Part shown: piece after piece, positions 18,861 through 29,000 of the stretch
Numbering within the stretch: position 1 is the first letter of the stretch
Layout: every line of letters begins with the position of its first letter
From: Compostimonas suwonensis
GTDB lineage: Bacteria; Actinomycetota; Actinomycetes; Actinomycetales; Microbacteriaceae
Direction of reading: 5' to 3'
DNA length: 64,000 nt
Assembly: GCF_002797855.1 (NCBI RefSeq)
Contig: NZ_PGFB01000001.1
Span: 558,001-622,000 of the forward strand
The notes under the pieces: generated by a model
What the model was told of the DNA's origin: nothing
Seen by the model: only the letters and a program-made list of their open reading frames with translations
Database searches by the model: none
Position numbers and translations under genes: made by a program

Positions 18861-19982
18861 ATGACCACTCTCCGCACCATCCTCAGCAGGACCACCCTCG
18901 TCGCCGCAACGCTCGGAGCGCTCGTCCTGAGCGGCTGCACCCCCGCTCCGCACGGCGGTGAGGGCGCGGGCTGCGCGGCGGCGGGCACCCCTCTCGCCGA
19001 GCTCGACCTCGTCGCAGATCCCAAGACCCACGTCGGCGAGTCCACGGCATGCATGGAGGACACGGGCATCGAGCCCGTCGCCGACGACCCGCAGCCAGCG
19101 CTGCCCGCGACGATCGTCGACAACCAGGGCACCGAGGTGACCGTCACCGACACGAGCCGCATCCTCGCGCTCGACATCTACGGCTCCCTCGCCGCGACCG
19201 TCTTCGGCCTGGGCCTCGGCGACAGCGTCGTCGGACGGGACACCTCGACGAGCTTCGACGGTGCGGCCGACCTGCCGCTCGTCACCCAGAACGGGCACGA
19301 GCTGAGCGGCGAGGCCATCCTCGCGCTGAACCCCTCGGTGATCATCACCGACTCGTCGATCGGCCCGTGGGACGTCGTGCTGCAGATGCGCGACTCCGGA
19401 ATCCCCGTCGTCGTCGTGACGCCCGAGCGCAGCATGGACAACATCGAGGAGATCGTGACGATGGTCGCCGGCGCCCTCGGCGTGCCCGAGGCCGGCCGCG
19501 AGCTCTCCGCACGGGTGCGCGGCGAGGTGGACGCCGAGATCGCGGAGATCGCCGCCGTCACGCCCGAGGATCCCGCCGACCGCCCGCGCATCATGTTCCT
19601 CTACGTGCGCGGCAACGCGGGCGTCTACTACATCTTCGGCGAGGACTCGGGGGCCGACGCCCTCATCACCGCGCTCGGCGGTGTCGACGTCGCGGGCGAG
19701 GTGGGCTGGCAGGGCATGCGGCCGATGACGGCCGAGGCGCTCGTGAAGGCGCAGCCCGACATCCTGCTCATGATGACGAAGGGCCTCGAGTCGGTCGACG
19801 GCGTCGACGGCCTGCTCGAGCGCATCCCGGCCGTCGCACAGACGCCGGCCGGACAGAACCGCCGCATCGTCGACATGAGCGATTACGAGATCCTGAGCTT
19901 CGGCCCGCGCACGGCGGGTGTGCTCGACGCCCTCGCCAAGGCGATCTACGCGCCCGGGCAGACCGGCGGGGCATCGTCGTGA
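18861..19982 (+). CDS. hmuT: Haem ABC transporter substrate-binding lipoprotein HmuT
   Basis: Membrane-anchored haem receptor, 373 residues, that delivers haem to HmuUV. Signal peptide with lipobox LVLSGC; the acylated residue would be Cys26. The cluster-A/FecB-like fold follows: VTVTDTSRILALDIYGSLAATVFGLGLGDSVVGRD, ALNPSVIITDSSIGP, FLYVRGNAGVYYIFGEDSGADALI and the end SFGPRTAGVLDALAKAIY. The start is ATG at 18861; an in-frame ATG at 18810 is possible but would place extra charge before the signal helix. GTGA overlap (19979-19982) joins it to hmuU. The paired iron boxes upstream, together with the HtaA-like proteins downstream, support haem rather than siderophore as ligand. Confidence 0.88.
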   Translation: MTTLRTILSRTTLVAATLGALVLSGCTPAPHGGEGAGCAAAGTPLAELDLVADPKTHVGESTACMEDTGIEPVADDPQPALPATIVDNQGTEVTVTDTSRILALDIYGSLAATVFGLGLGDSVVGRDTSTSFDGAADLPLVTQNGHELSGEAILALNPSVIITDSSIGPWDVVLQMRDSGIPVVVVTPERSMDNIEEIVTMVAGALGVPEAGRELSARVRGEVDAEIAEIAAVTPEDPADRPRIMFLYVRGNAGVYYIFGEDSGADALITALGGVDVAGEVGWQGMRPMTAEALVKAQPDILLMMTKGLESVDGVDGLLERIPAVAQTPAGQNRRIVDMSDYEILSFGPRTAGVLDALAKAIYAPGQTGGASS

Positions 19983-21112
19983 CCACGGCCCAGGATGCCG
20001 CGGCGAGCCGCACTCCGAGCGAGGCGCAGCTCGACGCCGGCCCCGACGCGAACGCCGATCCGCTGCCGAAGCGCGTCGGCACCCGGCGCCGCGCGCTGCT
20101 GTTCACGGGGCTCGCGGTCGCGCTCGTGATCGTCTCGCTCCTCGCGGCGGGCATCGGGCAGCTCACAATCGCGCCCGAGGAGGTGCTCGGCTCGATCACG
20201 CAGAAGCTCGGCATCACCATCTGGCCGGCCCCGTCGCATCCGAACGGCGACAGCGCGCTGTGGAACATCCGCTTCCCCCGGGTCGTCATGGCGATCCTCG
20301 TCGGTGCGGCGCTCGCCGCGGCCGGCATGATCATGCAGGCGATCTTCGGCAACCCGCTCGCCGAGCCGAGTGTCGTGGGGGTGAGCTCGGGCGCCGCCCT
20401 CGGTGCGTCGGCCACGATCGTCTTCGGCTGGGCGTTCTTCGGGGAGTGGACGATCGCGATCGCCGCCTTCGCCACGGGGCTGCTCGTGACCCTCCTCGTG
20501 TACTCGGTGTCGCGCGCGAACGGCAAGACCGAGGTCGTGACGCTCGTGCTCACGGGCATCGCGGTCAACGCCGTGACGGGCGCGGGCCTGGCCCTCCTCA
20601 CCTTCCTCGGCGACACGCAGTCGCGCGAGGCGATCGTCTTCTGGCAGCTCGGCAGCCTCAACGGCTCCCGGTGGCAGGACGTCTGGGTCGTGCTGCCCAT
20701 CGCGATCGTGGGGATCGCCGTGGGGCTTGCGCTCTCGCGGCGACTCGACCTGCTCTCGCTGGGCGAGAAGGCGGCCCGCCACCTGGGCGTCAACGTCGAG
20801 GGGCTGCGCGTGCTGGCGATCGTGCTCGTCGCGCTGCTCGTCGGGGGCGCGGTCGCCTTCTGCGGCATCATCGCCTTCGTCGGCCTCGTGATCCCGCACC
20901 TCATGCGCATGATCATCGGCCCGGCGCATCTGCCGCTGCTCATCGCCTCGACCCTCGGCGGCTCGCTCCTGCTCGTGACGGCCGATCTCGTGGCCCGCAC
21001 CGCGATCCCCATGGCCGACCTGCCGATCGGCCTGCTCACCTCGCTCGTCGGCGGCCCGTTCTTCTTCTGGCTTCTGCGGCGAACGCGCAGGCGCGCGGGA
21101 GGGTGGGGCTGA
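19979..21112 (+). CDS. hmuU: Haem/iron ABC transporter permease HmuU (FecCD family)
   Basis: Inner-membrane permease of 377 residues with the ten-helix FecCD/BtuC pattern. Seen: the family motif RFPRVVMAILVGAALAAAG, MQAIFGNPLAEPSVVGVSSGAALG, FWQLGSLNGSRW, SLGEKAARHLGVNVE (coupling helix to the ATPase), GAVAFCGIIAFVGLVIPHLMR and TADLVARTAI..ADLPIGLLTSLVGGPFF. The N-terminal 30 residues are a hydrophilic extension. GTG at 19979 overlaps the hmuT stop by four bases. The stop overlaps hmuV by one base (TGATG). Confidence 0.92.
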   Translation: MTTAQDAAASRTPSEAQLDAGPDANADPLPKRVGTRRRALLFTGLAVALVIVSLLAAGIGQLTIAPEEVLGSITQKLGITIWPAPSHPNGDSALWNIRFPRVVMAILVGAALAAAGMIMQAIFGNPLAEPSVVGVSSGAALGASATIVFGWAFFGEWTIAIAAFATGLLVTLLVYSVSRANGKTEVVTLVLTGIAVNAVTGAGLALLTFLGDTQSREAIVFWQLGSLNGSRWQDVWVVLPIAIVGIAVGLALSRRLDLLSLGEKAARHLGVNVEGLRVLAIVLVALLVGGAVAFCGIIAFVGLVIPHLMRMIIGPAHLPLLIASTLGGSLLLVTADLVARTAIPMADLPIGLLTSLVGGPFFFWLLRRTRRRAGGWG

Positions 21113-21951
21113 TGGCGCGCACCGCCGTGCCCGCGTCGCTCTCGCCCGGCGACCCGGCCGTCGAGGTGCGCGACGTCTCGGTCGCGATCGACGGCAAGAC
21201 GATCCTCGACGGCGTCTCGCTCACGGCGCACGCGGGCGAGGTCGTCGCGCTCATCGGGCCGAACGGGGCCGGCAAATCGACGCTGCTCTCGGTCGTGACC
21301 GGCGACCAGGAGCACGGGACCGGACGCGTGACGATCGCCGGGCGCGATCTCGCCGAGTGGAGCCTGCGGGAGCTCGGCCGCCGCCGCGCCGTGCTGCTGC
21401 AGGAGCACGGGGTCTTCTTCCCGTTCACGGTGCGCGAGGTCGTCGAGATGGGGCGCGCGCCCTGGCAGAACACCCCGCGCGACACCGACGACGACGATGC
21501 GGTGCTCGAGGCGCTCCACTCGACCGGGCTGCGGCGTTTCGCCCCGCGGCAGCTGCCCTCGCTCTCGGGCGGCGAGCGGGCCCGGGCGGGGTTCGCGCGC
21601 ATCCTCGCCCAGCGCGCCGGGATCGTGCTGCTCGACGAGCCGACCGCCGCCCTCGACCTCCGGCACCAGGAGGACCTGCTGCGCCTCGTGCGCGCGGGCG
21701 CCCGCCGAGGCGACGCGGCCGTCGTCGTGCTGCACGACCTGAGTCTCGCCGCCGCCTACGCCGACCGGATCGCCCTCGTCGCCGAGGGGCGGATCGTCGC
21801 CGACGGCACGCCCGAGGAGGTGCTCACGGCTCCTCTGCTCAGCGTGGTCTACGACCACCCGGTCGAGATCGTGCGGCACCCCGTGACGGGAACCATCATC
21901 GTCGTCCCTCTGCGCCACGACGGCGCCGCCACCGATTCGGAGACCCCATGA
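21112..21951 (+). CDS. hmuV: Haem ABC transporter ATP-binding protein HmuV
   Basis: ATPase of the haem importer, 279 residues. Walker A GPNGAGKST at residues 49-57, Q-loop in VLLQEHGVFFPFTVREVVEMGR, signature LPSLSGGERARAGFARIL near residue 150, Walker B GIVLLDEPTAALD near 170, and H-switch VVLHDLSLAAAYADRI. The C-terminus LSVVYDHPVEIVRHPVTG is typical of HmuV/FecE proteins. ATG at 21112 shares a base with the hmuU stop. The stop overlaps the next gene by four bases (ATGA at 21948-21951), so the surface protein gene belongs to the same operon. Confidence 0.93.
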   Translation: MARTAVPASLSPGDPAVEVRDVSVAIDGKTILDGVSLTAHAGEVVALIGPNGAGKSTLLSVVTGDQEHGTGRVTIAGRDLAEWSLRELGRRRAVLLQEHGVFFPFTVREVVEMGRAPWQNTPRDTDDDDAVLEALHSTGLRRFAPRQLPSLSGGERARAGFARILAQRAGIVLLDEPTAALDLRHQEDLLRLVRAGARRGDAAVVVLHDLSLAAAYADRIALVAEGRIVADGTPEEVLTAPLLSVVYDHPVEIVRHPVTGTIIVVPLRHDGAATDSETP

Positions 21952-22919
21952 ACACGCTCCAGACCCATCCCCCGGCAGTCGCGCGGAAGGGGCGTGCTCT
22001 GCGCCGGGCCTTTGCGGCGGCCGTGACCGTGGTCGCGGCATCCGCCCTGGTCCTCGGCACCGCCGTGCCCGCAGCCCACGCAGAGGGGCGGGTGTCTGTG
22101 ACGGTCGTGGACCGCCCCGACCTCGTGGCCGTCGCAGACCCGAACTATCTCACCGAGGTCACGCTCTCGGGCTCGGGCTTCCAGTCGATCGCGAGCGGCT
22201 TCGGCGGCGTCTACGTGTTCTTCGGCTGGGTGGCGGGCGGAGGATGGGCGCCGAGCTCCGGCGGCCAGACGGGCAGCGACTACCGCTACGTCTACGACGA
22301 CGAGGAGAACCCGGTGGGCTATCAGCTCTTCGTGAGCTTCCCCGGCAGCTCGACCGAGTACGCGGCCAACGGCGGCACGATCGCGGCCGACGGAACCTGG
22401 TCGGCGACGATGAAGATCCCGGGCTCGAGCTTCGAGTCGTACGACCGCGATGGCAACGTCTCGACGGTCGACTGCCTGCAGCTGCAGTGCGGGATCATCA
22501 CGATCGGCGCACACGGGGTCGCCAATCCCAGCAACGAGAGCTTCACCCCGATAGCCTTCCGCGACCTCTACGCCGACGATCCGGATGCCGCGGCAGCGGC
22601 CGCCGCCGAGCAGGAGGTTCTCGCCGCCGAGGCCGAGCAGCACGCCGCCGAGGCGCAGCAGGGGGCACCGGCGCAGGAGCCGCAGCCCTCGTCGTCGGTG
22701 CAGGCCCCGGCCCCGGTCACCACGACGATCGTCGCGGCGGCGCCGGCCGGCGACGTCGACGACGACGGGCTCTTCGGCATCCTGCTCTGGGCGGTCGCGG
22801 CCGTCGGCGTGCTCGCGCTCGCGGCGATCGGCTTCCTGGTCTGGGCCGTGCTGAGCGCCCGTCGGAGGGGACGAGGCGATCCGCCGCCGTCCTCGCCGCC
22901 CGCGGCGGCGGGGGCGTAG
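21948..22919 (+). CDS. Membrane-anchored exported protein with a neocarzinostatin-like domain (haem locus)
   Basis: Exported protein of 323 residues. Signal peptide residues 1-44, cleavage likely after VPAAHA. An extracellular domain (about 47-205) follows: LTEVTLSGSGFQSIASGFGGVYVFFGWV, GTIAADGTWSATMKIPG, and CLQLQCGIITIGAHGVAN with a probable disulfide between its two cysteines. Then comes an Ala/Glu/Gln-rich stalk with helix propensity (about 210-245), a transmembrane helix (about 275-300) and a basic Pro-rich tail. The domain recurs at residues 2350-2491 of the giant wall protein downstream and, more distantly, in the exported protein at 61802-62467. It is translationally coupled to hmuV, so a role in haem capture or relay at the membrane is likely, but no ligand residues can be assigned. 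Confidence 0.68.
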   Translation: MNTLQTHPPAVARKGRALRRAFAAAVTVVAASALVLGTAVPAAHAEGRVSVTVVDRPDLVAVADPNYLTEVTLSGSGFQSIASGFGGVYVFFGWVAGGGWAPSSGGQTGSDYRYVYDDEENPVGYQLFVSFPGSSTEYAANGGTIAADGTWSATMKIPGSSFESYDRDGNVSTVDCLQLQCGIITIGAHGVANPSNESFTPIAFRDLYADDPDAAAAAAAEQEVLAAEAEQHAAEAQQGAPAQEPQPSSSVQAPAPVTTTIVAAAPAGDVDDDGLFGILLWAVAAVGVLALAAIGFLVWAVLSARRRGRGDPPPSSPPAAAGA

Positions 22920-22922
22920 GCC

Positions 22923-25900
22923 ATGACAACACGATCTCGGCGGCGCGGCGGCGCTCTCGCAGGGGTGGCGCTGGTCGTCGCGCTGCTCGGTTTCGCGTCG
23001 GCAGCGAATCCCGCGGTCGCCGCGGAGCCGTCCGGCCACATGGCTGGGCCCGGCGAGCCGGCCTCGAACCCGACCGCAGAGCCTCCCTCCGGGGCCGGCG
23101 GCGATCTCGCCGACGAACCCGGTGGCGCCGCGACGCCCGAGGCCCCGGCGGATTCCGGTCCGGGCCCCGATCCGATCGCCCCGGAAGCGGCGTCCGATCC
23201 GACCGGTGGCTCGGCGCCGACGGCCGAGCCCCTCGATCCCGCAGATCCCGTCGACCTCGCCGAGCCCGCCGGTCCGCAGCCGCAGCCGGGCCCGAGCCCC
23301 TGGCCGCCGGAGGCTGAGGCACAGCGGCCCACCGATCAGCGCGCGACCATCGGGATCCCGACGACACCGTCGGCCGCGATCGACGAGGGCTCCGCCCAGC
23401 CGCCGTCTGCCGGAACCGTTGTGCTCTCGGGCGATCCCGCGGCCATCGACTACGGGGTCGACGTGCGCTGGGCGCCGCAGGAGGGCTCGGCCCCGCTCGG
23501 CTACCAGCTCGAGCTCTTCGCGGGGACGGGCGTCGCCAACGGCAACGCGCTCATCGCGCGTGTGGAGCTCGACGGCGACGAGACGGCGCATCGCTTCGAG
23601 AGCATCGGCTTCGGCCGCGTCACCGTCACGGCCCGGCTCACGCCCCTCGACGGAGCCGGGCGGATGACGGACGCCCTCGTGAGCGAGCCGCTCACCCTGC
23701 ACGCCGCGAGCGCCGGCGCCCTCTCATCCCAGCGGGCGGGAACCCCGCGGCTCGGCGAGCCGAGCGCGGACGGCTTCCGCGTCGACTGGGATGCCGCGGC
23801 GTCGGACGCGCAGAACCCACCACCGAGCGGCTATCTCGTGCGGGTCTTCGAGCGGCTGTACGACATGAACGCGACGTCGGCGAACAACTTCGTGACGGCC
23901 GTGATCGACGCGGGCGATCGCACGACGCTGCGGGTCACGGGCCTGAGCGGCGCGAGCAGATACCTCGCCGCCGTCGTCGCCTACGACCTCGTCGACGGTC
24001 AGAAGCGCTACCGCACGAGCTCCGCCACGAGCGCGGTGCCGGCCTGGAGCGCGCCCTACGCTGCGCAGACCCTCGGCGCGCGGGCGCCGGGCATCGAGTG
24101 GTCGAACAAGCCGGCCGCTCCCGTCGCCGTCTCGGCCCGCTCGCTGAGCTGGAAGGGAGCAGAGGTGACCGGTCGGTTCGCCGGTGGCTCGGCGGTCACG
24201 GCCTACCGCGTCGAGCTGTACGAGTCCGGCTTCGGCCTGCGCGACAGCGTGGAGCTGCCGGCCGTGCCGGGCACGGCTCCGACGGCGGAGTTCGGCGGCC
24301 TGCGCCCGGGGGCGGGCTACTCGGTGCGGTACGCGGCCGTCAACGCGAACGGCGTCGGCGGGCTCTCCGACTACGGCGCGCGCGTGACTCTGCCGCAGGC
24401 CTCCGAGCCCGGCACTCGTGTGCCGCCGTTCGCCGATCGGGCGGCGCTCGACGAGGCGCTGCGCACGGGAGCGGCGGTGCGTGCGGGCGACGACGTGCTG
24501 ACGGTCGAGGCGGGCGAGACCGCGCAGTTGGCGGTGCCGTGGGGCGACGGCGAGAGCGGCGAGGTGTGGTGGTTCGGCTCGGGGAGCTTCGCCGGCGCCG
24601 TCGAGGGCGCTGTGCCCGCGGCATCCGTGCGCCTCTCGACCTCGGGTCTCGGGCAGGGTCGGCACTACGCGGTCTTCTTCACCGACGCGAGTCTCGACGG
24701 CCAGCCCGGTGCCCCCGCGCCGCTCGCGGTGGCCGTGCAGATCGTGCCGAGCACGGCGGGTGTGCTCGACCTCGACGACGCCGTGCTGCGCTGGGGCATC
24801 AACGACGAGAGCAACAACGGCGCCTACTTCGGGGGCTGCAACTTCCTCTCGGCCGGGCGTTCGCCCGATGCGGGCGGGGCGAAGGTCTTCGAGCCCGCGC
24901 AGTTCGCGTCGTCGGCGGGCGAGGTCTCGATCGAGAAGCCCGATGCGCAGGGGCGCTACCGGCCCGCCACCTGGCAGAACAAGTGCCTCGACCGCACGGG
25001 GCGGACGCTCAGCTCGGGCTCGTCGTCGGCCTACGGCGAGAGCCAGTTCGTCTTCTCGGGCGGCGGCGGAACGGTCGAGCCCGCCACGAACAGCGCGGAG
25101 ATCCGCTGGACCGGCGACGTCACGGTCGCCTACTACGGCGGTATGTCGTTCTGGTACCTGAGCGATCCCGTGCTGAGGGTCGTCGACGGCGTGGGAACGC
25201 TCACGGCGACCGTCGGCGGTTTCGGCACCGACATGGACGACCTCGACAAGTGGGAGCCCTTGGCCGAGCGCGAGGTGACGCTCGCGGTGCTGCACGGCGT
25301 CCAGACCGGTCGCGAGGGCTTCACGATCACCCCGGACTATCGCGGCGTCGCCGTCGACACCGACGGCGGCCGCACCCCGCAGTCCCGCAGCGGGCCCGAT
25401 TGGGGCTCGTTCCCGCAGGACTTCGTCGACTTCCACACGGCGACGGGGCAATCGGCCTACTGGTATTCGAGCGGCGGGCAGGCGGATGCCGCCAAGCCGG
25501 CGCTCCCCGTCACGGTCGGCTACATCGCCTCCGAGTTCACCCCGCCGCCCCCGCCGCCCGCGAACGGGGGAGGCGGCGAACAGGTCGTGCCGCCTCCTGT
25601 GCGGAACCCGCCGTCACCGACGGCTCCTCGGCCGGCGTCGGCGGCGCCCTCGGCGGAGCACGCACCCCCGGTTCGCCGTGCGGCCCCGGCACCCGTGCGC
25701 CCAGCCGCGCCGGCCCTCGCCGACCCGGCTCCGCTCGCCGACGCCGCACCGGCCGCCGTGGGCTCCGTCGTCGTCATCCAGCAGGCCCCGGTAGCCGAGA
25801 CCCTCGACAACCGGGAGGTCCTCCTCTTCGCCGCGGTGCTCGCAGGCCTCCTGCTGATCGCTCTCGCCGCGGCAGGAGGTGGTGTGCTCATCGTCTCGCG

Positions 25901-25952
25901 TGTCATCCCGATCGCACCCGCGGCGCGGTCCACTACCACAGGAAAAAGTTAA
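22923..25952 (+). CDS. Surface haem-binding protein: FN3-like repeats plus HtaA-like domain, C-terminal TM anchor
   Basis: Exported protein of 1009 residues. Signal peptide about 1-35 (cleavage near AVAAEP), then a Pro/Glu/Asp-rich linker to about 155. Three fibronectin-III-like domains follow (about 162-259, 274-371, 394-491), and one unassigned beta domain (about 499-610). An HtaA-like domain (about 612-872) begins AVLRWGINDESNNGAYFGG, with YYGGMSFWYLSDP, FGTDMDDLDKWEPL and DWGSFPQDFVDFHTATGQS. A Pro/Ala stalk, a hydrophobic helix (about 964-990) and a short basic tail complete it. There is no LPXTG, so it is membrane- and not sortase-anchored. Two cysteines in the HtaA domain (GGCNFL and NKCLD) probably form a disulfide. 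ATG at 22923 lies three bases after the preceding stop, within the hmu operon. Confidence 0.82.
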   Translation: MTTRSRRRGGALAGVALVVALLGFASAANPAVAAEPSGHMAGPGEPASNPTAEPPSGAGGDLADEPGGAATPEAPADSGPGPDPIAPEAASDPTGGSAPTAEPLDPADPVDLAEPAGPQPQPGPSPWPPEAEAQRPTDQRATIGIPTTPSAAIDEGSAQPPSAGTVVLSGDPAAIDYGVDVRWAPQEGSAPLGYQLELFAGTGVANGNALIARVELDGDETAHRFESIGFGRVTVTARLTPLDGAGRMTDALVSEPLTLHAASAGALSSQRAGTPRLGEPSADGFRVDWDAAASDAQNPPPSGYLVRVFERLYDMNATSANNFVTAVIDAGDRTTLRVTGLSGASRYLAAVVAYDLVDGQKRYRTSSATSAVPAWSAPYAAQTLGARAPGIEWSNKPAAPVAVSARSLSWKGAEVTGRFAGGSAVTAYRVELYESGFGLRDSVELPAVPGTAPTAEFGGLRPGAGYSVRYAAVNANGVGGLSDYGARVTLPQASEPGTRVPPFADRAALDEALRTGAAVRAGDDVLTVEAGETAQLAVPWGDGESGEVWWFGSGSFAGAVEGAVPAASVRLSTSGLGQGRHYAVFFTDASLDGQPGAPAPLAVAVQIVPSTAGVLDLDDAVLRWGINDESNNGAYFGGCNFLSAGRSPDAGGAKVFEPAQFASSAGEVSIEKPDAQGRYRPATWQNKCLDRTGRTLSSGSSSAYGESQFVFSGGGGTVEPATNSAEIRWTGDVTVAYYGGMSFWYLSDPVLRVVDGVGTLTATVGGFGTDMDDLDKWEPLAEREVTLAVLHGVQTGREGFTITPDYRGVAVDTDGGRTPQSRSGPDWGSFPQDFVDFHTATGQSAYWYSSGGQADAAKPALPVTVGYIASEFTPPPPPPANGGGGEQVVPPPVRNPPSPTAPRPASAAPSAEHAPPVRRAAPAPVRPAAPALADPAPLADAAPAAVGSVVVIQQAPVAETLDNREVLLFAAVLAGLLLIALAAAGGGVLIVSRVIPIAPAARSTTTGKS

Positions 25953-25955
25953 AAG

Positions 25956-25994
25956 ATAGGTTTGCCTTACCTTAATAAGGTAAGGCTAAGCTAA
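25956..25994 (+). promoter_or_regulatory. Two adjacent DtxR/IdeR-type iron boxes upstream of the giant wall protein
   Basis: 25956-25974 reads ATAGGTTTGCCTTACCTTA and 25976-25994 reads TAAGGTAAGGCTAAGCTAA. Each fits the DtxR/IdeR palindrome on one strand, and together they form a larger near-palindrome. They sit directly after the stop of the preceding gene and 63 bases before the next start, so the 9-kb gene has its own iron-controlled promoter. Confidence 0.85.
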
Positions 25995-26056
25995 CCCTGA
26001 ACACTCTCTGTGTTCGGGCGCCTCGCACCAGCCCACCATCCACATCCGGAGTACAC

Positions 26057-29000
26057 GTGAACGACAATCGTCCTCGCCCGCGTCTGCGCAGAGCGGTCCT
26101 CGCGACCGCCACCGCGGCCGCGCTGGCTCTCTCGACCCTCGTGGCATCCCCTGCCGCCCCGGCCTTCGCCGACGATCCCGCGGGCACCGCCGTGTCCGAC
26201 GCGGTCTTCCGCTGGGGCCTCAGCAACGAGGCGAACAACAAGGCCTTCGCGCCGGGCACCTCCAACTTCTTCAGCGCGGGCAAGGCGCCCAAGACGAGCG
26301 GCGCCGACACCATCTCCGAGAGCGAGTGGGCGGCCACGAGCGGCGACGTCACGATCGAGAAGCAGCAGGCCGACGGCAGCTACGCGACGGCCACCTGGGC
26401 GGGGCTCAAGACGACACCCGCCGGCGGCACGATCCCGAGCCCGACGAGCGGCCAGTTCTCGAACCACCGCGTCGTCATCGGCGACGGCACGGGTGACGCC
26501 GACGCCGACGCCGACAGCGCCGACATCCAGTGGACCGGCGACTTCACCGTGGCGTTCTACAGCGGCATGACCCAGTTCTACGTGAGCGACCCGCACCTGA
26601 TCGTCTCGAACGGCAGCGGCGAGCTCACGGCGACCCTGAGCGGCTTCGGCACGAGCATGGACGACCCCGACGTCTTCCAGCCGCTGCCCACCGCCGAGGT
26701 GACCCTCGCCGTGCTCAACGGCGTGGATGTCACGGACGACGGCTTCGAGGTGTCGCCCGACTACCTCGGGGTGGAGGTCGAGCTGCCCGCCTCGGCGTCG
26801 CCGCAGGTGCGCACGGGCGACAACTGGGGCTCCTTCCCGCAGAGCATGGTCGACTACCAGCTGCTCACGGGCCAGTCGTCGTACTGGTACTCGAGCGGCC
26901 TGAGCACCGACGCCTTCAAGGTGCCGCTGCCGATCAGCGTCGGCTTCGAGCTCGCGCCCGCCCCGGTGGCACCGAGCATCACGGCGCAGCCCGCGAGCAC
27001 GACCGTCGTCGCGGGGGAGACCGCCTCGTTCCAGGTGACGGCCGACGGCGGCGAGCCGCTCTCCTACATCTGGGAGCGATCAGACGACGGCAGCAGCTGG
27101 TCGCCGATCGACGGCGCCACGACGGCGGGCTACGAGCTCGTCGCCACGAGCGACGACGACGGCGCGCGCTTCCGGGTCGTCGTGTCGGGCCCCGGTGGAT
27201 CCGTGACCTCGGATGCCGCGAGCCTCACGGTCACGCCCCCCGCCCCGCAGACCGTCGAGGTCGACGGCGCCCAGCTCGAGTGGGCGTACAGCCGCTACGC
27301 GCAGTACGGCGTCTTCGGCGCCTGGTCGATGACGGCCTCGGGCGACGACGTCTCCACCTCCACGCTCAACGGCAAGACCGTCTCCGGCCTCGACGCCGAC
27401 CTGATCAAGAACTTCAACCTCGTGCGCTTCGAAGACGGCCAGGGCGCCCTCGACGCCCAGACGGGTGCGGGCACGATCACATGGGACGAGACCGGCGACT
27501 GGGTGCTCAACGCCTACAACGGCCAGTACGGCGCCCCCGACGAGACCCTGCGCGACCCCGTGCTCACGATCGAGGACGACGCGACCGGCTCCCTCAGCTT
27601 CGAGGCCTACATTCCCGCGGGCCTCGACATGAGCGGCGCGCCGGCCCCCGCAGCCGGCCCCACGCGCATCGTGCTCGCGACCTTCTCGAGCGTCACCGTC
27701 GACGACGGCGTGATCACGGCCGTGCCCGAGTACGCCGGGCGCTCCTACACCCCCGTGGGCGGCAGCCCCTGGCAGGCCTGCGACGGCGCGGGCGGCTCGT
27801 GGCCTTCCGCGTGGATCGACTTCGTGCCGACCTCCGTGCAGGCGCACTACTACACGACCTCGTGCTCGGGGCTCAACCTCATGAAGCCGCCGCTGCCCGT
27901 CACGGTGCGCCTCGACGAGGTCGACGCGACCATCACGAGCCAGCCGGTCGCCGCGTCGGTCGACGCCGGCCAGACCGCGGGCTTCACGGTCGTCGCCGCG
28001 GGCAACCCCGTCCACTACCAGTGGCAGCGCAGCACGGACGGCGAGAGCTGGAACGACATCCCCGACGCCACCGACTCGAAGCTCGCGCTCACGGCCGGCA
28101 TCGACGATGACGGCACCCGCGTGCGGGTGCTCGTCAACGGCTCGCTCGAATCGGATGTCGTGACCCTCACGGTCGCGACGCAGGCGCCCGCGATCGTCGG
28201 CTCCGGCCAGGACCTCGTCGTCCTCGAGGGCGCGCCCCGCGCCGCGTTCCGCGCCAACGCCTCCGGAATCCCCGCACCCGTCGCCACCTGGCAGACGAGC
28301 GCGGACGGCGGCGACACGTGGACCGCCGTGAGCGAGGGGGTCTCGGGCTCCACCTACTCCATCGAGCACCCGCGCCTCGACCAGAGCGGCCTCCTCGTGC
28401 GCGCCGTCTTCGAGAACGGCGTGGGCGATGCGGTCACGAGCGAGCCCCGCTCGCTCACCGTCCTGCCGGTCGACGGCAAGACCGTCGCCTGGGTCCTCGG
28501 CGCGCCCGTCGACCCGACGCAGCTCGGCAGCACCTACTCCCTGCGGGCGTCCTTCGCGGGCTTCACCGTGCCCGAAGGCTCGACGACCGACATCCAGGCC
28601 GCCCTCGTCCCCGAGAGCGCGCTCGAGGGCACGAACACCCCGGACCCCTCGACCTTCGTCTGGAGCGAGACCCTCTACGCCTCCAACCTGCTCGAGTACG
28701 GCGGGCACCAGTCCGATCAGCTCGTGAGCCTCTACCCGGGCCTCATCGACCCGAGCGTGCGCTACTACCTCGTGACGTTCAGCACGGACCTCGCCGACCG
28801 CGGCTACGACACCCGCACCCTCCTGCCCATCGACGGCCAGAGTGTGCCCACGCCCATCACCGAGGCGAGCTTCGAGTGGGCGATCAACAACCAGCACCAG
28901 GGCGGGGCCCAGTTCGGCGGCTGCGACTACTTCGTCGCCGGGAAGTCCGACGGCACGGCATCCAGCTATCTGACCCGCTCCGGCGACGTCTCGATCCTCA

